From assembly GCA_023376005.1 (NCBI GenBank), contig CM042138.1, forward strand, positions 94,475,156 to 94,539,155: a stretch of DNA of 64,000 bases, in the 5' to 3' direction. The stretch is from Doryteuthis pealeii. Lineage: Eukaryota; Mollusca; Cephalopoda; Myopsida; Loliginidae. A program made the translations under genes and the position numbers. Below, piece after piece: positions 9,894-19,950 of this stretch. The notes beneath the pieces are model-generated. The model had not been told where the DNA came from. It ran no database searches and saw only the letters and a program-made list of their open reading frames with translations. Each line of letters opens with the position of its first letter. Positions within the stretch are counted from its first letter, which is position 1.

Positions 9894-10425
9894 TTCGTTA
9901 GTTTGAGGAAAAAATAAATGTATCACAGAAAATAAGAAATCTGCAAGACTCTTTTGCTTTGTCAGTCAGTCTATTTAAAATTGATGAATGAAACGCGAGT
10001 GTTCGTGGATGTTTAAAACGTATAACAGATATTGAAAACGGTAGAGTTTTAAAAAATGTAAACAAACGCTGAACAGACGACTGATTCACTTGCGCTGGGT
10101 GTGTATGTGTGTGTGTAAGCATGAGTATGTATTATATTAAATTATAATTAATGAAAAAATATATATATATATCCTATTTAATTGAAAAACGGCATCCCCT
10201 ATTATTTTAAACTAAGTTGAAGAAACGTGTGTGGGTGAATTTTATTTAGTGTTTATTTTATATTTTTTAATTAAATTTTTATTTTTATTAATACAATATT
10301 TTTACAATATTTTTAATTACGTGATGAGTATATGTGTGTGTGTAAAATTTATTAGTAATTATTACATTTATTATTATAATATTTATTGAATTTATTTTGT
10401 ATTCATAGATTTATGCAAAGGGGAA

Positions 10426-10716
10426 AATGTGAGTGTGTGTGTGTGTCTGTGTGTGTGTGTGTGCAAGCATAAGTGTGTATTATTATTAATTACATGATGA
10501 GTGTGTGTGTGTGTATGTGTGTGAAAGTTATCAGTAATTATTACATTATTATTATTAAAATTATAATTTATCATTTTGTAATTACAGTATTATTATTTTT
10601 ATTTTATTTATTTATTTATTATTATTATTTTTGTTTATATATTTGTTTATTTATTTTTTTAATTATTTTTTTTTTGTATATGTGATGAGATTTTACAAAC
10701 TCTAAACCATGTGAAA

Positions 10717-10766
<50 letters not shown>
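10426..10766. repeat. (TG)n runs within copy 2
   Basis: TG runs at about 10432-10461 and 10717-10765 flank an ATTATT-rich segment. The second is far longer than its counterpart in copy 1, which fits a hypervariable microsatellite. Confidence 0.9.
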
Positions 10767-10768
<2 letters not shown>

Positions 10769-10825
10769 TGTATTTAGGAATTAATGCATTATTGTATTAA
10801 AATATTAAATTTATTGACTAACAAA

Positions 10826-10873
10826 AGCCCTGATGAAGATCTATAAAAACAGATCGAAACACTGCAGTGTAGG
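10826..10873 (+). ncRNA. Hammerhead-like motif, right end, copy 2
   Basis: GCC, CTGATGA, A, GATCT, loop ATAAAAAC, AGATC, GAAA, CACTG-CAGTG, TA, GGT. The loop differs from copy 1 while stems and core are kept. Confidence 0.42.
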
Positions 10874-10926
10874 TGAAATAAACATTACTTGTTTATGAAT
10901 TTGTGTGTTTTTTCAATTTTACATAA

Positions 10927-10972
<46 letters not shown>

Positions 10973-11107
10973 GAATAAATGGATACCTTGGTACAAATAT
11001 TTATAATACTCTATAAATGTAAAAATATATATGCAGATCTTTATATGTACGTTTGAGTTCTCAATTTTGGTTAAATCCTATTAAGGAAACACTTGATGCC
11101 ATCCACC

Positions 11108-11148
<41 letters not shown>

Positions 11149-12480
11149 CAAAACATGACACATTAGGTCACCCATTGAACTCTGGGTAGATAATTGGGAT
11201 TAGGGAAAAATGAGTTAGCAAAGTGAATTAGATTTGTTTTTTAAACAAAAAAAAACATTAAAATCCTTTTGTAAGACTTATAAGAAAGGAAACATTTGAC
11301 TTAATTGAACTAGCTGCTTCTGAAACTTAACATACAAATATATTTTACATTCTGTAATCACTCTCATCATGCTCACAGAGAAACTAACATATATAACAAG
11401 GAGTTAATCAAGATATACATAGAAAAGGGGAAAGTGACAGGCAGAATATAGAGTAAGAGATGGGCCAGTTTTTTACTTAATTGCAAATTACAACGAATTA
11501 GAACCAATTAAAATTATTTTTTTTAAACATAACTCAATCCTAGAATTAAGGAATATTTTGATATGAATTTTGTGTCATTAAACTAAATTGGAAAAAATCC
11601 TTTAGCAGTCATTGATTCACTCAGCGTTGTATCTAAATATATAAGAGTAAATTCTTGGTACGTACGTGTTGATCTATAACACAGAACAGAGAAGTCACTT
11701 AGATTTGAAATCTTGCATATAGATTAATATCCTTCTAACTAAGAAACACGTCAAATTTGGTTATTGATTTTTTACTAATTAAGGGATATAATCAATTAAT
11801 TAAGCCAAAATCACCCAATTTGTGGAACTGTCCATATACCAGCACCTGCTGATAATAAAATATTGTCCGCTGGCTGACTTTTTGTTACAGCGATTTATAG
11901 CGATTTACAGCAGAAATGTATTTTTTTGCGAATAAATTTTGCAGTCTAAGCCGTTCTGCTAGGAATTTATCACCTATCCTTGGTCCAATCTTTAAAATAT
12001 TTATATCATTGGAAAGAAAAGAATATATTCTTTCTGAATATGTAATTTTTATGCGTTTTTTTTAATTGAATCATTTTTTACAGCGTGTTAGAAAAAAAAT
12101 TGGCTTCAGAGAGCTGACATGTATGATTTTTTTTTTCATTCTAAATTTTAAGAAAAAAAACAAATTCTTTTTTCTCGCCTATTTACGGTTCAATCTTCTT
12201 TAAGATATCTATATGGTTCGAAAGAAAATGAAATAATCTCTCTGAATATGTAATTTGATTGAGTTTTTATCAATGGAATTATTTTTTACAGCGAGTTAAA
12301 AATATATATTTTGCTTCAGTCAGCCTAGAATTCGTAGTATCATTTTTTTCATACTTAAAATTTAATATAAAATCAAATCTTATTTATCGCATATTTTTGT
12401 TTCTATTTTAAAAATATTTATTTTGTTAGAAAAAAGATCTTTCTAAATATGTAATTAGTATGTCTTTTCAGACATTGAAT

Positions 12481-13010
12481 TATTTTTAAAACGAATTAAA
12501 TAACAAATCAAACGAAAACATTTGACGACAAATCAAGTTTTTTTTAATAAATTCCCGTCGTTCGTCAATTGTAAACAAAACTTTTTTTTTTATTTTTCAT
12601 AATCGCGTTAATTTATCTATTTTAATAATAGAAATACAAATAAAATCATGATACTAATGTAGAATAGTGCGCAAGAGATAATATCATTAGATTACCTAAT
12701 ACATTTCACGGAAATACCTGAAAACTCAAATTGTTATCAAATTTATGATAAAGTAATTATTATAGTAAAGTATACTATATTTGATCGGCTATGTTTTGAA
12801 TTAATAATGTTATTTTTTTAAAGATTATTTATCGTTTTACATAAATTTGATTACTTTATTTAATTCTTTTTTCTTTTTCAAATATTAATTTAAAATTTAG
12901 CAAATCGCGTCATTTATATTTTATTTTTAAAATATAGTTAATCATTTAATTAAAATTTCTTACTATATCATTATGTGATGGGCTAAACTTGGAAATCGGT
13001 CGTAAAATTT
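12481..13010. other. AT-rich intergenic stretch
   Basis: No ORF, SINE box or inverted repeat recognised. Confidence 0.5.
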
Positions 13011-13178
13011 AGGGTGACCCAGAAAAAAAACAGAACGCATAAATTTTGTAATACAACTGTTAATTTTAACTTGGGGGGGGGTAGGTTAGGGTTTAGGGTT
13101 AGGGTTGGAGTTGGGGTTTAGGGTTAGTTTAATGAGAAAATAAAAAAATAATTTTTCTGTTTTTCTGGGTCACCCTGT
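13011..13178 (+). mobile_element. MITE with TTAGGG-like interior (copy A)
   Basis: Terminal inverted repeats: AGGGTGACCCAGAAAAA at the left and TTTTTCTGGGTCACCCT at the right. The interior contains AATTTTGTAATA, ACTGTTAATTTTAACT and then several TTAGGG/TTTAGGG units before TTAGTTTAATGAGAAAATAAA. At about 168 bp with no ORF, it is a non-autonomous DNA element by structure. Confidence 0.8.
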
Positions 13179-13181
13179 ATG

Positions 13182-13349
13182 CAGGGTGACCCGCCCCCCC
13201 CCCCCAAAAAAACTGAACCACAAATTTTGTAATAAAACTGTTAATGTTAACTAGGGGGTTTTAGGGTTAAGGGTAGGGTTAGAGGTGGGGTTTAGGGTTA
13301 GTTTAATGGGAAAATAAATAATTTGGGTTCTGTTTTTTCTAGGTCACTT
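13182..13349 (+). mobile_element. MITE with TTAGGG-like interior (copy B)
   Basis: Directly follows copy A with a 3-bp spacer and has the same order of blocks. The right inverted repeat is degraded (TTTCTAGGTCAC). The tandem placement suggests insertion beside, or duplication of, copy A. Confidence 0.75.
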
Positions 13350-13816
13350 GTAATATGTCTTAACTTTTCGACCAATTTGCAAGTTTAGCTATATGATGTC
13401 ATATTCCTGACCTCCCACCAGGCAGAATTAAATTAAGATCGTTTTTACGTGGTGATTTTTATGGGTCATCCTGCAAGGACCGAACTCGCTATTCAGTATG
13501 TTACATAAACAAAAATAGATATCTATCGATTCACTAATTACCAATTCAATTCGCGCGCACACCGCAATAAAGACACACACACTTGCCAACAAAACAAAAC
13601 ATAAGTTGTAACGCCAACCGGAAGTTGACTCCATGGTAGCCAAAAATGGAGTGACCAAATTAACACGTTTCTACGCATAGGCTCAAGATTAGACTTCCGG
13701 TTGGAAAACAAGAATTCCTAAACAATAAAGAAAATAATTTTGTAAATAAACTCACATTTTCGTCCAATCGAAAACGCTCCCCCCCCCAAAAAAAAAATAA
13801 ATAAATAAATAAAAAA

Positions 13817-13850
13817 GGCTTGTGTGATCCGAAATCGGATCACACAAGCC
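13817..13850. other. Perfect 15-bp-stem hairpin
   Basis: GGCTTGTGTGATCCG (13817-13831), loop AAAT, then CGGATCACACAAGCC (13836-13850). It is immediately followed by TATATAAATC, a TATA-box-like sequence. Function unknown; it may be a transposon end or a cruciform-prone site. Confidence 0.75.
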
Positions 13851-14035
13851 TATATAAATCGACTTTGAAGAACCGACAATACAGAGATCCATGCGTCAGC
13901 GTCGAACGCATCAACGGGGACCGACCTCGCAAACGAAACCTACATCACAAGGTGGCGGACTATCCCCCAACCCCTACTCTGACCGACCAGCAAGTTAAAT
14001 TGGCGAACTTCCTACAACAAGACTACGCCAACTGA
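13851..14035 (+). other. Short open frame of coding-like composition, unrecognised
   Basis: The segment is richer in GC than its surroundings and keeps an open + strand frame from the hairpin to a TGA at about 14033. The translation contains ERINGDRPRKRNLHHKV and LTDQQVKLANFLQQDYAN. It has no in-frame ATG at its start. I do not recognise it. It could be a relic of a retroelement or an exon; a TATA-like motif lies just upstream. Confidence 0.3.
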
Positions 14036-14355
14036 TACTGATACAACCAGCTATCGACTTCAGAATACCAAAACACAAAATTCTGTCTACATCGCCACCC
14101 CACTACAACTGACTCGGCCATCCTGACATTTTACTGACTTTATTATTCACTTTACGACAATCACCAAAATTAGACATCTCTCTTAAATTCACTATCAGCT
14201 TTTCGTCGCTTTTCATGTTCCTTTTTCTGATACAATTTTGAAACTTAAAATCTGTGTTTGTTTTTTTCCTCATCACCATACGCTTCATACTAACCCTGTT
14301 TATTACAAGTAGTAATAGATCTGCAAACGATTATTAAACCATGTCTTTATCGCTG

Positions 14356-14357
<2 letters not shown>

Positions 14358-14391
<34 letters not shown>

Positions 14392-14421
14392 TATGTGTGT
14401 GTGTGGTGTGTGTGTGTGTGT
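14358..14421. repeat. (AT)n/(TG)n microsatellite
   Basis: AT run at about 14358-14387, then an interrupted TG run to 14420. Confidence 0.93.
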
Positions 14422-14444
14422 ACATCCTTAGATAAAACCAAAAC

Positions 14445-14625
14445 AGATTCCGCAGAAGTCGGTTCACAACTTCTCAAATCCTGACTATTCGTCAAATCAT
14501 AGGTGTTTATAAAAAAAATCTTGAGGCAACCCTACTATTTGTAGACTTCTCCAAAACATTTGATTCCATAAAGAGGAAAATGGAGCAAATACTACTAGCA
14601 TACGGTCTCCCCAAAAAATAGTTAC
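14445..14625 (+). mobile_element. LINE reverse transcriptase fragment (fingers/palm)
   Basis: The translation includes TTSQIL-x-IRQII, then LLFVDFSKTFDSI and KMEQILLAYGLP. The FVDFSKAFDS-type motif is the first aspartate motif of non-LTR reverse transcriptases. A stop follows at the end of the segment. The homologous stretch is on the - strand at 37050-37489. Inactive fragment. Confidence 0.8.
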
Positions 14626-14959
14626 CTGTTAAATTAGCACAATACCGAAGATTATAAACTTCTGAATAATGGATGAAATATCTTGTTAAAAGAAGACATC
14701 AGTTTTGAAGTTAAAAAAAAACCTACTATACGTAAGAATCTACTTTCCTCGTAAAAATTTCCTATTCAGAATTCGAATCCTAAAGAATAGAGTAAAAATG
14801 GCCAAACGATAACAAGATATGAAACATTGTAGAGAATAAAAGATCAGTTTTTATGTTCGATTTAACATCAACACAAATATCGTAGCACTTCACTTTTTCT
14901 TTTTCTTTTTTCTTTCTTTTTTTTTTTTTTTTTTTCTTTTGTCCAAATTGGCATAAACA

Positions 14960-15142
14960 ATGTCGGGAAAAGAACATTGGACCGGTGATTGCTGTCCAAT
15001 TCTTTTTCGCCGTTGTCGTGTGAATGTCAAATGGTCAGTAAAGACACGGCAAAAGAAAAAGCAACAAAGGACCAGCAAAAGGAATATAAGAATAGATGAA
15101 ATGCTAAAAAGTCACAACCCTTCAAAAAGGTCACAGACTTGA
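14960..15142 (+). other. 60-codon ORF, unrecognised
   Basis: ATG at 14960, after a T-rich tract (14895-14940). The product is basic (KTRQKKKQQRTSKRN near the C-terminus) with three cysteines in the first 20 residues. No domain recognised. The T-rich tract could be an acceptor tract, but the ORF may be chance. Confidence 0.15.
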
Positions 15143-15432
15143 GATATTTATCATTCTGCTAAGAAGATACTGCATGTAGAAACAAAAAGGTATCCAACCT
15201 TTGCGGCTGACTCGGACTGAATGAGAGAAACTTTCTAAAAATAAAAGAAATTCTCCTTTATGCCTGTTGACTTGTACCCGTGGTCAATGGCGTAGCGTAG
15301 CTGAGTCTGGGTCGGGGAGGGGGTCGATTGCGCAAAACTTTGAGAAGCGCGAAAATTGTTGGATAAAAAAATATAAAGAAATGACAAAAATTGTAAAGTA
15401 ATATAAAACGACACCTCGAAGTTTTACTTAAT
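15143..15432. other. Intergenic, nothing recognised
   Basis: No ORF, repeat border or RNA promoter box seen. Confidence 0.4.
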
Positions 15433-15655
15433 GTAGGGTTTGGTTTCTTTGTTTAATGACATATCAACCTTCTTGGGTTATTTAATGCCAAAGCCATCCT
15501 GTAGAAGAATAGTAGTGGTACTATTTAACCCGTAGCAGGTGGTCCATACCTTTCCCAAGAGTATTTGTCCGAAAGTGAATGTAATAGCGCAACTGGTGTT
15601 TGAACGATGTTGCAGCCTAGCACGTTAGTCATTGTGCCATGGGGCTTCTCCTCAT
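15433..15655 (-). mobile_element. SINE with retroposon-type tail
   Basis: On the - strand the head reads CACAATGACTAACGTGCTAGG with a B-box-like GTTCAAACACC. The body has CTTGGGAAAGGTATGG. The 3' end reads GGCATTAAATAACCC ... GTTGATATGTCATTAAAC, the same tail as the (CCAAA)n retroposon family. This suggests both use the same LINE machinery. Confidence 0.6.
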
Positions 15656-15787
15656 TCGAGTTTTTTTTTCTTTTGTTTTTTTTTTGCTTTTGTTTTTTTT
15701 TTAGAATAATACAGGAGAAGGCTGCTCAAAAGGTGCAGCCCATGCTAAAAAAAAAATTCTGCTAATTTTTTGTAATGGTAGAAATAA

Positions 15788-16295
15788 CGGTAATTATGAA
15801 CTTTTGTTTGGTAAATTAGGGTGTCCAAGAAAAAACAGAACCCACAAATTTTGTAATAAAACTGTTAATTTTCCCATTAAACAAATAAATCAGGGTTTGG
15901 GGTTAGGGTTAGGGTTGGGGGGTTTAGGGTTAGTTTAAGGGTAAAATAAATAAATAATTCGAGTTCTGTTTTTCTGGGTCAACCCGTACATAAGGATTTT
16001 TTACATGCGCAAACCTAAAACGGATACATATAAAGGTAAAACTTGCAAATCATACTCAAAATCCCATGATATTACAGGGTAGTCCAGAAAAAACAGAACC
16101 AAAATTACTTATTTATTTTCCCATTAAACTAACCCTAAACCCTAAACCCCAACCCTAACCCTAACCCTAACCCTAAACCTAAACCCTAATTTATTTGTTT
16201 AATGGGAAAATTATCAGTTTTATTACGAAATTTGTGGGTTCTGTTTTTTCTTGGACACCCTAATTTACTAAACAAAAATTCATAATTACCAAAAT
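15788..16295. mobile_element. Inverted pair of TTAGGG-type MITEs forming one long palindrome
   Basis: Copy C (15817-15987) and copy D (16074-16263) face each other. The outer flanks GGTAATTATGAACTTTTGTTT and its inverse (ending near 16295) also pair, so the whole 0.5 kb is an imperfect palindrome. Copy D contains several CCCTAA units and copy C the complementary TTAGGG units. The spacer (about 15990-16073) contains ATGCGCAAACCTAAAA and is also found beside the copy at 39300. Confidence 0.75.
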
Positions 16296-16621
16296 AACTT
16301 ACCTCGGAGATCAAAGCAAGCGTGAATATGTCTTGCGTGCAAAATAAGTGAAGGGTTCGAAAGGAAAAAAGAAAATATGACTGTCGTACCATTTTAATTT
16401 AAGAAAACGCGATCTCAAAGCCAGGAGAATTAGTGAGAGTAGTTAGCGCGTATGCAATTTTTCTCGTGATTAGCTATATATAAAACCCCAGGCATGATAG
16501 GGGAAAAAGCAAGACACCTTTGAACGTGGTATTGCGGAAACATTGAAGACTGCTGTGATATTCTTGCAAACGGAGAAGTTTTGTCATCAGACTTGTAGTG
16601 GTTTGGTTTTGATTTTGGTTT
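16296..16621. other. Intergenic, nothing recognised
   Basis: No supported ORF or repeat border. Confidence 0.4.
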
Positions 16622-16880
16622 TGAACTTTAAATGACTAAATTCTTACCATAAAATTGTACTAGTGCATTATTTGAAATGAACTTAATTTTTACTAAAAAC
16701 ACATTTCGTGAAAATTATGTTGAATCAAAGAGAAAACACGACGCTTTTCAAATCTATTTCAATGCATGTTTTTAACTCTAAAATATCATAAAATGTATTT
16801 TTAGTAACAATTAAATTCATTTCAAACAATGCACTAGTACAATTTTATGGTAAGAATTTAGTCATTTAAAGTTCAAAATA
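16622..16880. mobile_element. Fold-back MITE (ACCATAAAAT family)
   Basis: The left end TTTGAACTTTAAATGACTAA, ATTCTTACCATAAAATTG and TACTAGTGCATTATTTGAAAT is mirrored at 16800-16880. The inner ACACATTT/ATAAAATGTATTTTTAGTAA blocks also pair. Relatives are at 23765-24080 and 29825-29990. Confidence 0.8.
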
Positions 16881-16974
16881 ACCCATTATTCTATGTACTA
16901 CACATGAGCCATTGATGAGTTGTTGAGCACCTGAGCACAGTACGTAATCATTTTATTATTATTTACTCCTTTTG

Positions 16975-17362
16975 AGTTTTCACATCAGCATTAGCTGATG
17001 GTCTTTCACTGGAGTCTGAGTGACAGCAAGTCTCCTCAGGTCTCCAGGACTCTTCTGAGTATTCTTGCAGATTGCAGCAGTGTTCTGAATGGTTTCAATC
17101 CTTCCTCTGATTTCCAAACTTTCCAAACCCTTTTCCAATCCTTTTGGGATCGTTCCAAGGGCACCAACTACAATTGGTATCACTTTCATATTCCATAGCT
17201 TTTTCAGTTCTCTGGCAAGGTCCAGATATTTGTCCATTTTTTCATTTTCCTTTAGCTTCACCCTGTGATCTGCTGGAACTGCAAAATCCACTAGTTGACA
17301 AGTTCTTTCTTTTTTGTTCATCAACACTAGGTCTGGTCTTCTTGCTGGGATAAGGTGACCCG
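16975..17362 (-). mobile_element. LINE 3' end with open 115-codon C-terminal frame
   Basis: The - strand frame is open from 17327 to 16980. It contains RTCQLVDFAVPADHRVKLKE, KYLDLARELKKLWN, VIPIVVGALG, GLEKGLESLEI and IETIQNTA. This pattern (DxAVPxDxxVxxKExEKxxKYxxLxxELxKxW ... IPxVxGALG) is a recurring C-terminal domain of animal reverse-transcriptase ORFs, similar in spacing to restriction-like endonuclease tails; that functional reading is inference. Decayed copies at 23105 and 23485. The 3' tail is AATAATAA-type. Confidence 0.75.
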
Positions 17363-17380
17363 TTTTTATTATTATTATTA

Positions 17381-17411
<31 letters not shown>

Positions 17412-17415
17412 TATT
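17363..17415. repeat. (ATT)n microsatellite
   Basis: Runs of ATT/TTA next to the truncated 5' end of the LINE. Confidence 0.9.
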
Positions 17416-17849
17416 ATACATCCGTTTAAATCTCTTTATCTTATGAGATTACATGGCGTCTCTAACCCTAAAACTTACCACAATATTTGATCTATAAGCA
17501 GATCAAATTCTATTATAATTTCGATAAAAATCTAGATGGCTACAAAGAGGCAATTCTATTTTATAAATAAATAAATTTAATACGTTGGTTAGGTTGGGAA
17601 AGCATGTAGAAATCTTTTAGAAACTAGAATTCATGACAGCTTGTTGTTTAGGAGAAGATGCAATAGTTTTAATTGCCCTGGGCACAAAAGAACTCATGCA
17701 ACGCCACTGCCCGTGATGATATGTATTAAGTTCTGTGCTGTTCAATTCAATAAACGTTGACAAGACAAATGGTTGAGAAACCATGAAGTCAGAGACTCAA
17801 GTTTTTTTTCCATCCTGCTGTTTAGAAGAAGGAAATTATACACATTCTG
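17416..17849. other. Intergenic, nothing recognised
   Basis: No ORF or boxed repeat; an AATAAA and small palindromes only. Confidence 0.4.
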
Positions 17850-18255
17850 GACACATAGCCTAGTGGATAAAGGAGTTAGGTTAAGACAGTTCTAAATGAC
17901 ATTTATCTATAGACTGCAGGTTCAATCCTGGTCGGGGGCAGCAGTTACATAAAATAATTATTAACACAGCTTAACACCTGTACCCCAGCTATGGTTAGCG
18001 TAATGAGAACAGGATAGCCCCATGGACTGAATAAATGGTTAGGTTCAAAGTTCAAAGTTCAAGGTTCAAAGTTTCAATGGCTCCCAATTATGACAAGAAG
18101 GTTCCCAAGTTCAAAAAGAAGGTTCCCGAGTCTGGGATGGTTCCCTAGTCTGACAAGAAATACCTGAAGAAGGCCGGAGGGCACATCGGCCGAAACGTTG
18201 TACAGATAACAATGAAGATGGGACAATAGTCCAAATAATACAAATAATACTAATT
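17850..18255 (+). mobile_element. tRNA-derived SINE (GCCTAGTGG family), near full length
   Basis: The head reads ACATAGCCTAGTGGATAAAGG (A-box region) with B box GGTTCAATCCTGG. It is followed by CCCAGCTATGGTTAGC, ATGAGAACAGGATAGCC, a variable number of GTTCAAAGTTC and GAAGGTTCCC units, and the CCTGAAGAAGGCCGGAGGG-CGGCCGAAAC domain. It ends ATAATACTAAT. It abuts the retroposon at 18265. Confidence 0.85.
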
Positions 18256-18264
18256 CTGACATTT

Positions 18265-18782
18265 GTTGAATTTTATGGCATGTCAACCCTTGTTGGGTTA
18301 TTTTACGCCGAAGACGTTTGTTTCATTCATTCTTGATGGGTATTGAACATTTTTTAGACTCAATTTCTTTTAAACTCATTTTTCTTCTATTTACCCATAG
18401 ATTGAATCCTAACAGGTACTACCACTCCGGGTCAGAGTGGACCTGGGAGTAATAGTGATGAATGGGTACTCAATATTCCCCAGAGTTCCAGAATTGGAAC
18501 TTCACCATCAGATAGAGTTTAACATCATACCCAGGGCATTAAGACCCTCAGCCACTGCCTTCTAACACATATATGATAAAAAGGGTTGGGACAATCATAT
18601 AGGTGCTAGGGCTTGACGTGACCAGCCAATTGATCGAAGGGGGCCTCTCCAATCTCCACTCTAGCCTCAATAGGAATAAAAGTGGAGTGTTGTATGTCAT
18701 GGACTGCTCAGCCACCAGGGTTCTATCCTTGAACATCATGGGGTCACCACCCACAGCCAACAGGTAGCCCCAGTGTTGACTT
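18265..18782 (-). mobile_element. Retroposon with (CCAAA)n-type tail
   Basis: In - orientation this element runs from a CTGTTGGCTGTGGGTGG head block at 18760 to a GGCATAAAATAACCC/GTTGACATGCCATAAAA tail at 18270. Internal landmarks: GGAGTGTTG, CATATAGGTGCTAGGGCTTGA, CATCAGATAGAGTTTAAC, ACCACTCCGGGTCAGAGTGG and TTTACCCATAG. Other copies: 29395, 31982, 32920, 33290, 49708, 51098, 52628 and 63331. There is no ORF, so it is a non-autonomous retroposon. Confidence 0.8.
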
Positions 18783-19111
18783 CCAGGAATTGGCTTCTTT
18801 TCATTCCTAGATAACCATTACGATACTAGCGCCACCTATGTATATATCTATGGATATATGATTATATCTGGCATTTTCTGCGTTCATATTTTCCTGGCGG
18901 CTCGACAATTGACTTGTGTGTCTTGTTAGTATACGTAAAATATAATTGTGATATAATTGTAAAGGTACAGTTCCATGTGATTGTTACTTCCTTCTTATAA
19001 GCTTTGATTGGATTGGACTATCCCACTTCTTGTGTTGGGGTGTTCTTATACACTATAATATTTAAATATGTATACATGCATGTATTTGGGCAAGAATTCT
19101 TATATTTATAA
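18783..19111. other. Intergenic, nothing recognised
   Basis: AT-rich, with a GTATATATATGG-type run near 18840; no gene supported. Confidence 0.4.
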
Positions 19112-19470
19112 TTGTATATATATGGCTGGGTCATGTACGTCGGATGGATGATGGACGAATCCCGAAAGACATCATCTATGGAGAGCTTTCATCTGGTAAG
19201 TGACAGATTGGTCGCCCCCAGCTGCGATTCAAAGATGTCTGCAAGAAGGATCTCAGATGCTTTGGCATTGCCCCTTTCAGCTGGGAAAATTTGGCTCAGG
19301 GCCGACCGCAGGGGGCGACAGACTCTCTGTAGAGGACTGCTCATGTCAGAAGTCACCCTGACGCAACACCATGAAGCTAAGAGGTCTAGAAGAAAGCAGC
19401 GGCGACAAAACATCGCCACATCAACATCTTCAGGGACAGCCTTCAAATGCGACATCTGTGAAATGCCAAT
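19112..19470 (+). mobile_element. LINE ORF C-terminal fragment
   Basis: The frame-shifted translation gives GWVMYVGWMMDESRKT..I-like (a WLGHVRRMDDGRIPK relic), a PQLRFKDVCKKD-like stretch (in the frame around 19225), GAGSWENLAQD-like residues and TFKCDICE at the end, the first half of a C-terminal zinc finger. The same protein end occurs at 28262 (+) and 35345 (-). The frame is broken at least twice. Confidence 0.75.
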
Positions 19471-19487
19471 AATAATAATAATGCATG

Positions 19488-19563
<76 letters not shown>
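19488..19563. repeat. (AT)n(TG)n microsatellite
   Basis: AT run followed by about 23 TG repeats, truncating the LINE zinc finger just upstream. Confidence 0.95.
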
Positions 19564-19564
<1 letters not shown>

Positions 19565-19789
19565 TGTTGTCTGTGTGTCTGTGTGTTGGTTGGTTATTTT
19601 GTTTTTACAGAATATCAACCCTTTAATTTAAGATCATTTAATACCGAATCAAGTCATTTTCATATCAGATTACTTACAGTCCTTGCTGTTGCTTAAATGG
19701 TATCCCATCTAATTTTGAACAGGCTTATCGCTGCTTAACTTCAGTGATCTAGCGGAAACCGGTGCTTTTAACGTGACCTAACCGTAAGC

Positions 19790-19792
<3 letters not shown>

Positions 19793-19853
<61 letters not shown>
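19793..19853. repeat. (TG)n microsatellite
   Basis: About 30 TG repeats. The following segment (19857-19950) contains an inverted, decayed version of the CCGATGAAGATTTAGATAAAAC...CGAA motif, which resembles the hammerhead-like ends at 7453. Confidence 0.95.
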
Positions 19854-19857
<4 letters not shown>

Positions 19858-19950
19858 AAATAGCAAAAGTATTCCAAAAAGATAAATTTATTATAAATAA
19901 ATTGAAACATTCGGGTTTTATCTAAATCTTCATCGGCACATTAGGATGAA

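Larger units (their letters stand above)
9238..12480 (+). repeat. Large duplicated block, copy 2
   Basis: It matches 5220-9137 in order: SINE, LINE tail, inverted-end element, AT runs and the complex AT-rich block. It lacks the ~600 bp found at 5656-6257 and continues past the point (TATGTCTTTTC) where copy 1 meets the gap. The continuation reads on into unique sequence after 12480. Confidence 0.9.

Noticed and set aside
13081..13140. Telomere or fusion point from TTAGGG motifs
   Set aside because: Each cluster lies inside the inverted ends of a MITE, with degenerate units, so it is transposon-borne.
19112..19696. 194-codon + strand ORF as a host gene
   Set aside because: Its first half is a LINE C-terminus in mixed frames and its second half is a TG-repeat translation.
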